Shown here: positions 21,029 to 30,661 of the stretch, piece after piece
How the letters are laid out: every line of letters starts with the position of its first letter
Numbering within the stretch: position 1 is the stretch's first letter
From: Microbacterium sp. M28
GTDB taxonomy: Bacteria > Actinomycetota > Actinomycetes > Actinomycetales > Microbacteriaceae
NCBI RefSeq assembly: GCF_025836995.1
Contig: NZ_CP107546.1
Location: 1,922,001 to 1,986,000 of the forward strand
DNA length: 64,000 bases
Reading direction: 5' to 3'
Program-made: the position numbers and the translations under genes
The notes under the pieces: model-generated
What the model saw: the letters and a program-made list of their open reading frames with translations, nothing else
What the model was told of the DNA's origin: nothing
Database searches by the model: none

Positions 21029-21529
21029 TCAGCGCCGTACGTGCCGCAGCAGGACCACGGCGACCCCGACCACGGCCAGGGCACCGATCGGCGCGAGCCA
21101 GGCGATCCCGCGGCCCTCCGCCGAGGGCAGCAGCACCGCGACGACAGCGACGATCTGCGCGATCGACTGCACGAGCAGCAACCGCAACGCCGTCGGCCGC
21201 AGCGCTCTCAGCGCGATGCGCGATCGGATCGGCACGGTGAGGCTCAGCGTCGCCAGCACGTGCCCGAGGTGGACCACCAGCACGGCGAGGCATGTGCGCC
21301 CGAGGTCGACGGGCTGCGTGATGAGCGCGAACGGCACGACGATCGTGGCGAACCACGCCAGCCCGGTCTGCGGCCAGGCAGCACCACCGGCGACGGCTGC
21401 GACCGCGATGACCTGCCAGCCGATCCCCGGGTGCAGCAGCCATGCCCCTCCGCCGACGACCGCGAACAGGGCGATCCGGATGAACACCCCCGGTAGGGCG
21501 GTTCCGATGTCGAGCGCGTCGTCCCTCAC
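21029..21529 (-). CDS. Small multi-span membrane protein of the MoxR operon
   Basis: A 166-residue protein that I cannot assign to a named family. It has four or five hydrophobic segments (for example [47 protein letters not shown] and a C-terminal pair), ending VVLLRHVRR. The GTG at 21529 overlaps the DUF58 gene stop (GTGA), making it the last gene of a five-gene operon. MoxR/DUF58 loci often end with integral membrane proteins of unknown function, and this is consistent with that. Confidence 0.72.
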   Translation of the reverse strand: MRDDALDIGTALPGVFIRIALFAVVGGGAWLLHPGIGWQVIAVAAVAGGAAWPQTGLAWFATIVVPFALITQPVDLGRTCLAVLVVHLGHVLATLSLTVPIRSRIALRALRPTALRLLLVQSIAQIVAVVAVLLPSAEGRGIAWLAPIGALAVVGVAVVLLRHVRR

Positions 21530-22818
21530 CTTGCGCCCCCGGCTCCTGATCGGGCGAGCGCGCCGATGGCGCCCGCCGCTGCGGCATCCCACCGCACGAT
21601 CTCGACGCCCGCGGCCGCGAGATCGTGGAACATGTCGTCGCGCTCGGCGAGCACGATGCGCAGAGCCAGCCCCTGCTCCGCCGACAACCGCGAGCTGTCC
21701 AGCTGCGGCAGGGTGTCCAGTGCGATCACCCGGTGCCCCGATGCGCGCCACATCAGTGCCAGCTCGGCCGCGGCACCATCGAAGAACGTCGACAGCACGG
21801 CGATGACCGAGCCGTGCGGCACGGGCGGCGTGCGCCGATAACGGCTGTCGTCGCCGGCCTGGCCGGTCGCTGCGATGGCCGCCACGACGCGGGCGAGGTG
21901 ACGCGCGCCCGTACCGCCGCGCAGCGAGCGACCGCTCTGCACGAGCACGTGATACGCCACGCGGTCGCCGGCGGCGACCGCAGCGGTGGCGAGCGACCGC
22001 GCGGCCTCGCGCGCATTGTCCAGGGACGTCGTGCCGCTGCGCTCGAGGTCGCCGCTCCCCCACGTCGCGACCACTTCTCCGAGGTCGTCGACCGCGTCCA
22101 CCGCGATCACGACGGAGGCATCGCTCAGCGAATTGGTGCGGCGCACGAACAGCTCACCGGGTCTGCGGGCGGCGCGGGCCGTCGCACGCCAGTCGACGCG
22201 GCGCAGCTCATCGCCGGGCGCGAACGGGTGGATGTCGCGGAAGTCCCCGCCCTGCCCCGGTCGCGAACCCTCGTGGGCGCCGTGCAGGCCGGTGAGCCGC
22301 GGCGCCAGTGGGAGCGCCTGCAGGTGGACGGATGCCGGCGCCACCGCCCTGCGCTGCAGGAAGACACCCAGCGGCTCGCCCGTCAGAGCGGCGTCACCGC
22401 CCAGGCTGCGACCCTTGATCCGCACCGACACGATCGGGCCGGAATGCCGGCTCCTGCTGTGCGCGCGAACGGTCGAGCGTCCCGGCACGAACACGCGTCG
22501 CGTCCGCCGCGCGGACTGCACGATCAGCAGTTCCGCCATCTCCGCATCCGTGTCGACCGAGATGACGTCGTCCAGTGCACCGGCGGCCGTCTCCGACGCC
22601 GCCTCGACGGTGATCGCGGCATCCTCGACGGCACTGGGCCGGATGCGCTCGGCATCCACGACGAGCAGCGCCCAGATCGCGAGCGGTGCGGCGAGAGCCA
22701 CGACATCCGGGCGCGACAGCGCCAGCCCGAGTCCCGCGAGCACGATCGCGGCGCCGAACGCGATCAGGAGCGCCGGCGTTCGACTCCAGCGACGCGAGGC
22801 GCTGCGTTCCCACGTCAC
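21526..22818 (-). CDS. DUF58 domain protein
   Basis: A 430-residue protein. Two membrane spans at the N terminus (about 14-50) are followed by a long cytosolic or surface region. The DUF58 signature DIHPFAPGDELRRVDWRATARA is at about residue 195. A von Willebrand A-like fold follows (VVIAVDAVDDL then VIAVLSTFFDG). It is the usual partner of MoxR AAA+ ATPases. The pair is thought to act in maturation of membrane or secreted complexes, but no substrate is known here. The GTG start overlaps the moxR stop and the gene's own stop overlaps the next start. Confidence 0.9.
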   Translation of the reverse strand: MTWERSASRRWSRTPALLIAFGAAIVLAGLGLALSRPDVVALAAPLAIWALLVVDAERIRPSAVEDAAITVEAASETAAGALDDVISVDTDAEMAELLIVQSARRTRRVFVPGRSTVRAHSRSRHSGPIVSVRIKGRSLGGDAALTGEPLGVFLQRRAVAPASVHLQALPLAPRLTGLHGAHEGSRPGQGGDFRDIHPFAPGDELRRVDWRATARAARRPGELFVRRTNSLSDASVVIAVDAVDDLGEVVATWGSGDLERSGTTSLDNAREAARSLATAAVAAGDRVAYHVLVQSGRSLRGGTGARHLARVVAAIAATGQAGDDSRYRRTPPVPHGSVIAVLSTFFDGAAAELALMWRASGHRVIALDTLPQLDSSRLSAEQGLALRIVLAERDDMFHDLAAAGVEIVRWDAAAAGAIGALARSGAGGAR

Positions 22819-23780
22819 CGTGCGGCGCCGACCGTCGGGGGAACGGCGACCTCCGAGAGCACCCCTGCCACGATCCGAGCCGGGTCGATGCCCTGCGCCC
22901 AGGCCTGCGGGGTGAGCGTCAGCCGGTGGGCGAGCACGGGGACGGCGATGCGCTTGATGTCGTCGGGGCGCACGTAGTCGCGACCGTCGAGCGCCGCGAG
23001 CGCGCGGCCGAGCAGCAGCAGCGACTGCGATCCACGCGGAGAGGCTCCGACGGACACGTTCTGGGCGGCCCGTGTGCCTCTGGCGAGGTCGACGCAGTAC
23101 CGGGCGACGTCCGGATCCACGTGGATGGCTTCGACGGCGGCCTGCACCTCGCGCAGCCGAGCGGCATCGATCACGGCATCCACGCTCGTCTCCTCGCGCT
23201 GGCGACGCACGCGACCGAGCAGGATCTCGGTCTCTCCCTCCGGCTCGGGGTAGCCGACCGACAGTCGCACCATGAAGCGGTCCAGCTGCGCCTCCGGCAG
23301 AGCGTAGGTGCCTTCGTACTCGATCGGATTCGCGGTCGCGATGACGTGGAACGGCCGGTCCAGTTGGTAGCTGTTGCCCTCGACGGTGACCTGACGCTCG
23401 GCCATGGCCTCGAGCATCGCGGACTGCGTCTTCGGCGTCGTGCGGTTGATCTCGTCGGCGAGCAGCAGACCGGTGAAGATCGGCCCGGGGCGGAAGACGA
23501 AGTCGCCGGAATCCGGCGCATACACGTAGGAGCCGGTCACGTCGCCGGGGAGCATGTCCGGTGTGCACTGCAGACGTCGGAAGTCGAGCCCCAGCGCCGC
23601 CGCGAGACTGCGCGCGGCGAGGGTCTTCCCGAGACCCGGAACGTCTTCGAACAGCACATGCCCGCCCGCGAGGATCGTCGAGAGCGCGATCTCCAGCGTG
23701 TCGTCCATCCCGACGACGACCGTACGGACAGCGTCGAGGATGCGGCGTCCGGTCTCGGCGATCTCGGTGGTGTTCGTCAT
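22815..23780 (-). CDS. MoxR-family AAA+ ATPase
   Basis: A 321-residue AAA+ chaperone-like ATPase with Walker A DVPGLGKT (about 48-55), Walker B LLADEINRT, sensor-1 ATANPIEYEG and an arginine finger in PEAQLDRFM. The ATG at 23780 follows AGGAG and overlaps the preceding stop (ATGA). Its neighbours are DUF4129 and a small membrane protein upstream, DUF58 and a membrane protein downstream. This is the standard actinobacterial MoxR-DUF58-DUF4129 operon, but no transglutaminase-like gene is present. Confidence 0.94.
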   Translation of the reverse strand: MTNTTEIAETGRRILDAVRTVVVGMDDTLEIALSTILAGGHVLFEDVPGLGKTLAARSLAAALGLDFRRLQCTPDMLPGDVTGSYVYAPDSGDFVFRPGPIFTGLLLADEINRTTPKTQSAMLEAMAERQVTVEGNSYQLDRPFHVIATANPIEYEGTYALPEAQLDRFMVRLSVGYPEPEGETEILLGRVRRQREETSVDAVIDAARLREVQAAVEAIHVDPDVARYCVDLARGTRAAQNVSVGASPRGSQSLLLLGRALAALDGRDYVRPDDIKRIAVPVLAHRLTLTPQAWAQGIDPARIVAGVLSEVAVPPTVGAAR

Positions 23781-24295
23781 GCGCGCTCCTGCTTCCTGAT
23801 GGCCGACCTCGTGGTCGGTGTCGGTTCGTGGGATACGGCCGGCTCCGCCACCAGGCGGTCGGCGGCATCCAGTGCTCGTCGGATGTCGATGTTCTCGACC
23901 TGGCGTCCGTTCAGGCGCTGCCAGAGGCCCACCCCGAGGAGAGCGTCGATGCGCCCGAGCTGGGACGGGTCGTCGACATCGATCCTCAGCCGCGTCAGGC
24001 GGCGGCGCAGCAGAGCGCGCACCCGACGGCTCACGATCTCTCCCGCGACTCCGGTGCGCGGGTTGAACGCCCACGCCAGTCGCGAGATCTCGGTGCCTCT
24101 GGTGATCAGATCGTCCTCGTCGCGCGGGCCGTCCTCGACGACCGCCTCCGCCCCGCGCAGAGCGGACAGCAGCACGACGGCGCCGGCGAGCACCCCGCCG
24201 CTCAAGGCGAACATCGGTTCCAGACCGAAGAGCATCAGGGCGATCGTGGCCGCGACGAGCACGAGCACGGCCACGATCCCTCGTCGCAGTGTCAT
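23777..24295 (-). CDS. Small membrane protein of the MoxR operon, unknown function
   Basis: 172 residues. Two membrane segments fill residues about 6-50 (IVAVLVLVAATIALMLF and LSGGVLAGAVVLLSAL). A charged cytosolic or extracellular C-terminal part follows, with an Arg-rich stretch (VSRRVRALLRRRLTRLRID). It belongs to no family I can name. ATGA overlaps at both ends tie it between DUF4129 and MoxR. An ATG two codons upstream is also possible. Confidence 0.75.
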   Translation of the reverse strand: MTLRRGIVAVLVLVAATIALMLFGLEPMFALSGGVLAGAVVLLSALRGAEAVVEDGPRDEDDLITRGTEISRLAWAFNPRTGVAGEIVSRRVRALLRRRLTRLRIDVDDPSQLGRIDALLGVGLWQRLNGRQVENIDIRRALDAADRLVAEPAVSHEPTPTTRSAIRKQERA

Positions 24296-24978
24296 CGCCA
24301 TCCCCTCTGGATCGCCTCGAGCGTCCGTCTCGCCGCGGTGCGGTCGGCCTCGTCGGCCGTGTATCCCGCGAAACGGACGCGTTCGTACAGTCGCAGCAGG
24401 GTCGTGGCGTCGCCTGCCACGTCGGAACGATGCGCGATGACCCGGAGCGTGAACTCCGCCGGCGTCTCCGTCCTGGCGCGCGTGATGCCGGCCTCCGCGG
24501 CGCTCTCCTCCAGACCGACCCACGCCGCGATGATGGCGTCGGAGGGCACGTCATGCTCGTCGATCACGCGCAATGCGGCCGCGATCCCGCGTCGGATGGT
24601 CGGAGCGGCCGTCTCCGGATCGGGCTCGGCTGACACGGTGAAGCTCTCGTCGCCGGCCTCGTCGACCTCGCGCCGAGGGACCCTCGCCGCCCAGGCACGA
24701 AGCAGCGCTCTGATCAGGAAGAACAACAGGATCGCGACGACGACGGCGCTGATGACCATGAGGATCAACGAGACGACTGTCGCCGCCGCCTCATTCGTCG
24801 GAAGCTTCGTCGGGGTCGGCATGGGCATCGGCGCCTGCGTGTCGGTGGGCACCGGCATGGGAGCCGGCGAGGCTTCGAACACGGGCGGCTCGAATCGCGC
24901 TGGCCCCTGCACCGATGCGACGACCATGACGGTGAGCAGCAGTGCCACCACCGCGCCGACTCCGAGCAGACGCCTCAT
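24292..24978 (-). CDS. DUF4129 domain protein
   Basis: 228 residues: a signal-anchor (about 4-24), a Pro-rich linker, a second membrane span (about 66-92) and a C-terminal DUF4129 domain. Its hallmark is AIIAAWVGLEESAAEAG followed by RTETPAEFTLRV and LYERVRFAGY. DUF4129 domains accompany MoxR and transglutaminase-like proteins. It heads the protein-coding part of the operon, and its ATG overlaps the stop of a possible 11-codon upstream ORF. Confidence 0.88.
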   Translation of the reverse strand: MRRLLGVGAVVALLLTVMVVASVQGPARFEPPVFEASPAPMPVPTDTQAPMPMPTPTKLPTNEAAATVVSLILMVISAVVVAILLFFLIRALLRAWAARVPRREVDEAGDESFTVSAEPDPETAAPTIRRGIAAALRVIDEHDVPSDAIIAAWVGLEESAAEAGITRARTETPAEFTLRVIAHRSDVAGDATTLLRLYERVRFAGYTADEADRTAARRTLEAIQRGWR

Positions 24979-25010
24979 GCGCGATCGATGTGCGTACGGC
25001 GGCGGTGCAT
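24975..25010 (-). CDS. Possible 11-residue leaderless ORF upstream of the MoxR operon
   Basis: ATG at 25010 opens the peptide MHRRRTHIDRA, and its TGA overlaps the DUF4129 ATG (ATGA). A TAGGGT -10 ends exactly 7 nt before this ATG, which would make the start the first transcribed base. The four Arg/His-rich codons and the coupling suggest a translated leader that loads ribosomes onto the operon. It is too short for statistical support. Confidence 0.35.
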   Translation of the reverse strand: MHRRRTHIDRA

Positions 25011-25016
25011 GCCTCC

Positions 25017-25022
25017 ACCCTA
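25017..25022 (-). promoter_or_regulatory. -10 element (TAGGGT) of the MoxR operon
   Basis: TAGGGT on the minus strand ends 7 nt before ATG 25010 and 39 nt before the DUF4129 ATG. Confidence 0.42.
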
Positions 25023-25086
25023 GGAGAACTCGATGGCAGCGGACGCGCCTGTGGACAGATCGGATGCCGTGGCGGTCGCCGTTTCG

Positions 25087-25521
25087 TCAGGCGCGCCTGC
25101 CGGCGAACGGCTGGAGGGCGTCGCGCAGGGCGGCCACCCGCGTGACGTCCATCCCCACCGCAGCCATGACCCGCGCCGGCACCTCGAGCGCCTGCTCGCG
25201 CAGCGCGCTTCCCGCTTCGGTGAGGTCGATGTCCAGGCGGCGTTCATCCTCGGCGCTGCGGCGACGGATGACGAGCCCGTCGGCCTCCAGCCGCTTGACC
25301 AGGGGTGAGGCCGTCGCCGGGTCCAGGGCCAGATCGGTGGCCAGATCGTTGAGGGCGCGCGGCGAGCGTTCCCAGAGCGCCAGCATGACGAGGTACTGCG
25401 GATGCGTGAGTCCGAGCGGTTCGAGGATCGGACGGTAGATCGCGACGACGTTGCGTGCGGCGGTGACCAGCGCGAAGCACAGCTGGTTGTCGAGCATGAG
25501 GAGGTCATCCGCGTCGGTCAT
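25087..25521 (-). CDS. OhrR-like MarR-family regulator
   Basis: 144 residues. The N-terminal LDNQLCFAL, with Cys15, and LTHPQYLVMLALWE match OhrR, the organic-hydroperoxide sensor whose reactive Cys sits in exactly this sequence. The winged helix follows (LNDLATDLALDPATASPLVKRLEADGLV, then the DERRLDIDLT wing). The ATG at 25521 is 7 nt from a TATAAT -10, so the mRNA is probably leaderless. The usual partner, an Ohr peroxiredoxin, is not adjacent; the divergent gene encodes a tiny zinc-ribbon protein. It probably represses its own and the divergent promoter. Confidence 0.85.
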   Translation of the reverse strand: MTDADDLLMLDNQLCFALVTAARNVVAIYRPILEPLGLTHPQYLVMLALWERSPRALNDLATDLALDPATASPLVKRLEADGLVIRRRSAEDERRLDIDLTEAGSALREQALEVPARVMAAVGMDVTRVAALRDALQPFAGRRA

Positions 25522-25527
25522 CCCTCG

Positions 25528-25558
25528 ATTATACGAGGGCGCTAATAGTTAGTACACT
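25528..25558. promoter_or_regulatory. Divergent promoters and candidate OhrR operator
   Basis: The minus strand carries TATAAT (25528-25533) for the regulator. The plus strand carries TACACT (25553-25558) for the small protein. Between and over them is an A+T-rich inverted repeat, TTAGT-AC-ACTAA with flanking TAAT elements (25542-25561), a good candidate MarR-type operator covering both promoters. Confidence 0.5.
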
Positions 25559-25565
25559 AATGACT

Positions 25566-25808
25566 ATGCCAAAGGATCCGGAACGCCTCCCCCTGCGCAC
25601 GCGCATCCGCGACGCCGGCGGACTCTACGCATGGGTCAACACGAACCTCATCCGTTACGCCGGCCCGGCGTCCGTCGGTCCCTATGAGTCCACTCCGCCG
25701 CCGACCGCGGCCGAACGCGCCGAACGCGCGTGCCCGCTGTGCGGCGCGCCCATGACGCAGCACGAGATCGATCGATCCGGTCCGAAGCCTCTGGTGCACT
25801 GCCCGTAG
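25566..25808 (+). CDS. Small zinc-ribbon-like protein, unknown function
   Basis: 80 residues (82 if the ATG at 25560 is used). The N-terminal LRTRIRDAGGLYAWVNTNLIRYAGPA has no recognised fold. The C terminus has CPLCGAPMTQHE and ends VHCP, giving three Cys and a His in a plausible single zinc site. The second ATG, 25566, lies 8 nt from a TACACT -10 and is preferred as a leaderless start. It is divergent from the OhrR-like regulator, so it may belong to an oxidative-stress response. No function can be assigned. Confidence 0.68.
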   Translation: MPKDPERLPLRTRIRDAGGLYAWVNTNLIRYAGPASVGPYESTPPPTAAERAERACPLCGAPMTQHEIDRSGPKPLVHCP

Positions 25809-25841
25809 CACGCGGAGCGCGCCCCACGTCCGCACCGCGTG
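25809..25841. terminator. Weak hairpin between convergent genes
   Basis: CACGCGG (25809-25815) pairs with CCGCGTG (25835-25841) around a 19-nt loop, between the small zinc-ribbon gene and the end of uvrB. Confidence 0.35.
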
Positions 25842-27920
<2,079 letters not shown>

Positions 27921-27926
27921 GTCTCC

Positions 27927-27932
27927 AGCGTA
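27927..27932 (-). promoter_or_regulatory. -10 element (TACGCT) of uvrB
   Basis: TACGCT ends 7 nt before the uvrB ATG, indicating a leaderless or near-leaderless mRNA. GGAG between the two is too close to the ATG to act as a normal ribosome-binding site. Confidence 0.5.
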
Positions 27933-27999
27933 GGACGACCCTCGGACATCGTGGGCGGCTGCGGGCATCCGAGTCCCCGCTGATGTCTGGACCGCATCT

Positions 28000-28005
28000 T
28001 AGAGT
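28000..28005 (+). promoter_or_regulatory. -10 element (TAGAGT) of the DUF4126 gene
   Basis: TAGAGT ends 7 nt before the GTG start at 28012, the same leaderless spacing as at uvrB on the other strand. Confidence 0.45.
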
Positions 28006-28011
28006 GGAGCC

Positions 28012-28623
28012 GTGATCGAATTCCTGATCGGCACCAGCCTCGCGGCATCGGCAGGACTCAACGCCTGGATGCCGCTGTTCTTGCTGGGGCTGGCGGATCG
28101 GTTCCTGCCGGCGGTCGAGCTTCCCGCCAGCTGGTCCTGGCTGTCCGGCGACATCACGCTGTGGATCCTCGGCGCACTGCTGGTCCTCGAGATCATCGCC
28201 GACAAGATCCCCGCATTGGACTCGATCAACGATGTGATCCAGAGCGTGCTGCGCCCGGCATCCGGCGGCATCGTGTTCGGCGCGGGTGCGAGCGCCCAGA
28301 CGGTCGCCGTGGACGACCCTTCGGTCTTCTTCGACGAGCACACCTGGATCCCGATCGTCTCCGGAATCGTGATCGCGCTCGTCGTGCACGTCACGAAGGC
28401 GACGGCACGCATCGCGGCCAACACGATGACGGGAGGACTCGCCGCTCCGGTGCTGAGCACGGCGGAGGACGGTGCGTCCTTCGCCCTGGCGGCGCTGGCG
28501 ATCCTCGTCCCGATCATCGCCGCTGTGCTGCTGATCGGTCTGGTCGTTCTGGTCGTGCTGTTCTTCCGACGGCGCAGACGGCGCACGAAGGATGCGGCAC
28601 CGCAGCCCGCTCCGGCATCCTGA
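28012..28623 (+). CDS. DUF4126 membrane protein
   Basis: 203 residues with four to five membrane segments (LIGTSLAASAGLNAWMPLFLLGLADR at the start, LWILGALLVLEIIADKIP, IVSGIVIALVVHV and IIAAVLLIGLVVLVVLFF) and a basic tail RRRRRRTK. The AASAGLNAW...LEIIADKIPALD pattern is that of DUF4126. Function is unknown. GTG start at 28012. It ends 3 nt from the convergent coaE stop with no hairpin between them. Confidence 0.85.
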   Translation: MIEFLIGTSLAASAGLNAWMPLFLLGLADRFLPAVELPASWSWLSGDITLWILGALLVLEIIADKIPALDSINDVIQSVLRPASGGIVFGAGASAQTVAVDDPSVFFDEHTWIPIVSGIVIALVVHVTKATARIAANTMTGGLAAPVLSTAEDGASFALAALAILVPIIAAVLLIGLVVLVVLFFRRRRRRTKDAAPQPAPAS

Positions 28624-28626
28624 CGG

Positions 28627-29235
28627 TCAGGCCGAGCGCAGACGAGTCCACAGCGCGTCGACCTGCCGGCGCGTGTGCTCCTGCGTCCCCGCCGTGTCGA
28701 TGACGACGTCTGCGATCGCGAGCCGTTGTTCGTCCGGCACCTGCGCGTCGATCCGCGCCTGAGCGGCGTCAGCCGTCATGCCGCGCAGCTCCACCAGCCG
28801 CCGCAGACGGACGTCGACCGGCGCATGCGCGACGACGATCAGATCCCACGGATCGTCCACGCGCGCCTCCACGAGCAGGGGCACGTCGTACACGACCACG
28901 GCGTCCCGGTCCACGGCGAACGCCGCATCGAAGCGGCGCTGGGATTCGGCACGCACGGCAGGGTGCACGATGGCGTTGAGCCGCGCGAGAGCATCAGCGT
29001 CGCCGAAGACCCGCGCACCGAGGCCCGCCCGATCCAGCGACCCATCCTCCGCGATGACCGTCTCGCCGAACTCGCGTCCGATCTCGAGCAGGACCGGCGA
29101 ACCGATCTCCTGGACATCCCGGACGATCCGATCCGCGTCGACGACGACGGCGCCGTGCTCGGCGAGGCGCGCGGCGATCGTCGACTTGCCGGAGGCGATC
29201 CCGCCGGTGAGCGCGATGAGGGGCATGCGTCCCAT
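28627..29235 (-). CDS. coaE: Dephospho-CoA kinase
   Basis: The last step of coenzyme A synthesis, phosphorylating the ribose 3'-OH of dephospho-CoA. In 202 residues, the P-loop GGIASGKST (about 11-19), DADRIVRDV, the lid region LVELRGMTADAAQARI and VIDTAGT are all typical. ATG 29235 (MGRMPLIAL) is used; the ATG three codons later is equally possible. In many actinobacteria coaE lies beside rpsA. Here a 17-kb nitrate/molybdenum module separates them. Confidence 0.95.
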   Translation of the reverse strand: MGRMPLIALTGGIASGKSTIAARLAEHGAVVVDADRIVRDVQEIGSPVLLEIGREFGETVIAEDGSLDRAGLGARVFGDADALARLNAIVHPAVRAESQRRFDAAFAVDRDAVVVYDVPLLVEARVDDPWDLIVVAHAPVDVRLRRLVELRGMTADAAQARIDAQVPDEQRLAIADVVIDTAGTQEHTRRQVDALWTRLRSA

Positions 29236-29269
29236 CCTGGCATGCCGAGCGCGACCCGCTTCGGAGGGG

Positions 29270-30484
29270 TCAGCTCGATCGCGGGGCGTCCTTCATCATG
29301 CCCGCGACGACGAGCGCACCCGCGCCCACCAGGACGAGCAGCCACAGTCCGAGCCAGTACGAGTTCGTCTCGGCGTTGTAGGTCGCACCCATCACGAGCG
29401 GCGGGAAGTAGCCGCCCAGACCACCCGCGGCGGCGACGACGCCACTGACCGCACCGACCTTGTCCTTCGGCGTCGACGGTCCGATCCAGGCGAACACCGC
29501 CCCCATGCCGAGGCCCATGGCCGCCGCCATCCCCAGGAACGTCGCACCGGTGAGGACGCCCTCCGGTGGCTGCTGCCCGACGATGTAGGCCAGCGTCACA
29601 ATCCCCGCCAACGAGATCAGCGACACGACCTTCGGACCGAACCGGTCAGCGAGGACGCCGCCGATCGGCCGCGCGATCACGGCGGCGACGGCGAACATCG
29701 CGGCTCTCGTGCCTGCCCCGACAGCATCCACATCGCCGGCATAGATCGTCGTGAGGTACTTCGGCAGGAAGGTGGAGAACGCGACGAAGCCGCCGAAGAC
29801 GATGCCGTACAGGAAGGACATCTTCCAGGTGATCGTGAGCCGCAGCGCGCCCATCACCTTCGGGATCAACGGCATGCGGCTGGGCGCCCAGGCCGGAGAA
29901 TCGCGCAGGAAGAACCAGCTGAGCAGGGCGAACAGGACCATGATCCCGGCGATCACGAAGTGCGTCGGCAGGTAGCCGATCCACTCCACCAGCCGCGGGG
30001 TGAGAAAGGCCGAGACCGCCGTGCCGATCATGCCCATGCCGAAGACGCCGTTCGCGTAGCCCCGGCGGTTCGGCGGATACCAGGCGCTCGAGAACGGCAC
30101 GCCTGCTGCGAAGATCGTGCCGGCGACGCCGAGGTAGAAGCCGGCGATGAGCAGCAGGGGGAAGCTCCGGATGCTTCCGGCGAGCGCCACCAGCAGGACA
30201 GCCGGGACGGATCCCAGCAGCACGATGGTGAACATCACGCGTCCGCCGAAGCGGTCGGTCATCGCGCCCACGACGATGCGTCCGAGCGCGCCGACGAGTA
30301 CCGGCGTGGCGAGCATGAGGGAGATCTGCCCCTCGTCCAGGCCCATCTCCGCCGCATACGTCCCCTGCAGCGGCGCGATGCACATCCACGCCCAGAAGCC
30401 GACGGTCGACGCCAGCGTCGCCAGCAGCACCTGCGGAAGCTGGCCGCGCAGTGCGGGCGTATCCGTACCGGCATCGGTTGTCAT
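29270..30484 (-). CDS. narK: Nitrate/nitrite transporter, NarK family (MFS)
   Basis: A 404-residue major-facilitator protein of the cytoplasmic membrane with about 12 spans. The NarK nitrate-signature glycines are seen in GFYLGVAGTIFAAGVPFSSAWYPPNRRGYANGVFG and MAAAMGLGMGAVFAWIG...GAVSGVVAAAGGLGGYFPP. It imports nitrate and/or exports nitrite for the divergent nitrate reductase. The frame extends upstream, but ATG 30484 (MTTDAG) is 8 nt from a TACGCT -10 and gives the normal N terminus. The single-domain form resembles NarK1/NarK2; the exact transport mode is not resolvable. Confidence 0.94.
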   Translation of the reverse strand: MTTDAGTDTPALRGQLPQVLLATLASTVGFWAWMCIAPLQGTYAAEMGLDEGQISLMLATPVLVGALGRIVVGAMTDRFGGRVMFTIVLLGSVPAVLLVALAGSIRSFPLLLIAGFYLGVAGTIFAAGVPFSSAWYPPNRRGYANGVFGMGMIGTAVSAFLTPRLVEWIGYLPTHFVIAGIMVLFALLSWFFLRDSPAWAPSRMPLIPKVMGALRLTITWKMSFLYGIVFGGFVAFSTFLPKYLTTIYAGDVDAVGAGTRAAMFAVAAVIARPIGGVLADRFGPKVVSLISLAGIVTLAYIVGQQPPEGVLTGATFLGMAAAMGLGMGAVFAWIGPSTPKDKVGAVSGVVAAAGGLGGYFPPLVMGATYNAETNSYWLGLWLLVLVGAGALVVAGMMKDAPRSS

Positions 30485-30661
30485 GTCCGCGAGCGTAGCC
30501 ACCCGAGCTCCTGCAGGGAAGAGCAGGTCGGCCGTCATTAATCATCCGTTCGCCCTGCCTCGTGCGGGTTCTGGCGCGCCCGGATTAAAAACGGCAGAAG
30601 GGGTGGCCGATCCCATGTCCGAGACGGCATGCTAAGCACTATCGACCGAGGAGGCACCCCC
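30485..30661. promoter_or_regulatory. Divergent narK/narG control region
   Basis: The 177-nt gap holds TACGCT (30492-30497, minus strand, narK -10, leaderless placement), two A+T islands (ATTAATCAT at 30538-30546 and ATTAAAAA at 30584-30591) and a GAGGAGG ribosome-binding site for narG (30649-30655). CACTAT at 30637-30642 is a weak narG -10 candidate. I found no convincing FNR/CRP-type inverted repeat (TTGAT-n4-ATCAA). Confidence 0.45.

Noticed and set aside
22819..23868. An upstream extension of the DUF58 gene by 350 codons
   Set aside because: It overlaps the MoxR gene. The GTG at 22818, overlapping the moxR stop, gives the normal DUF58 length.
28624..28626. A terminator between DUF4126 and coaE
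   Set aside because: Only three bases separate the convergent stops and no hairpin was seen there.
30530..30600. An FNR/CRP-type site between narK and narG suggested by ATTAATCAT
   Set aside because: The flanks do not form TTGAT-n4-ATCAA or TGTGA-n6-TCACA. The A+T islands alone do not define a site.
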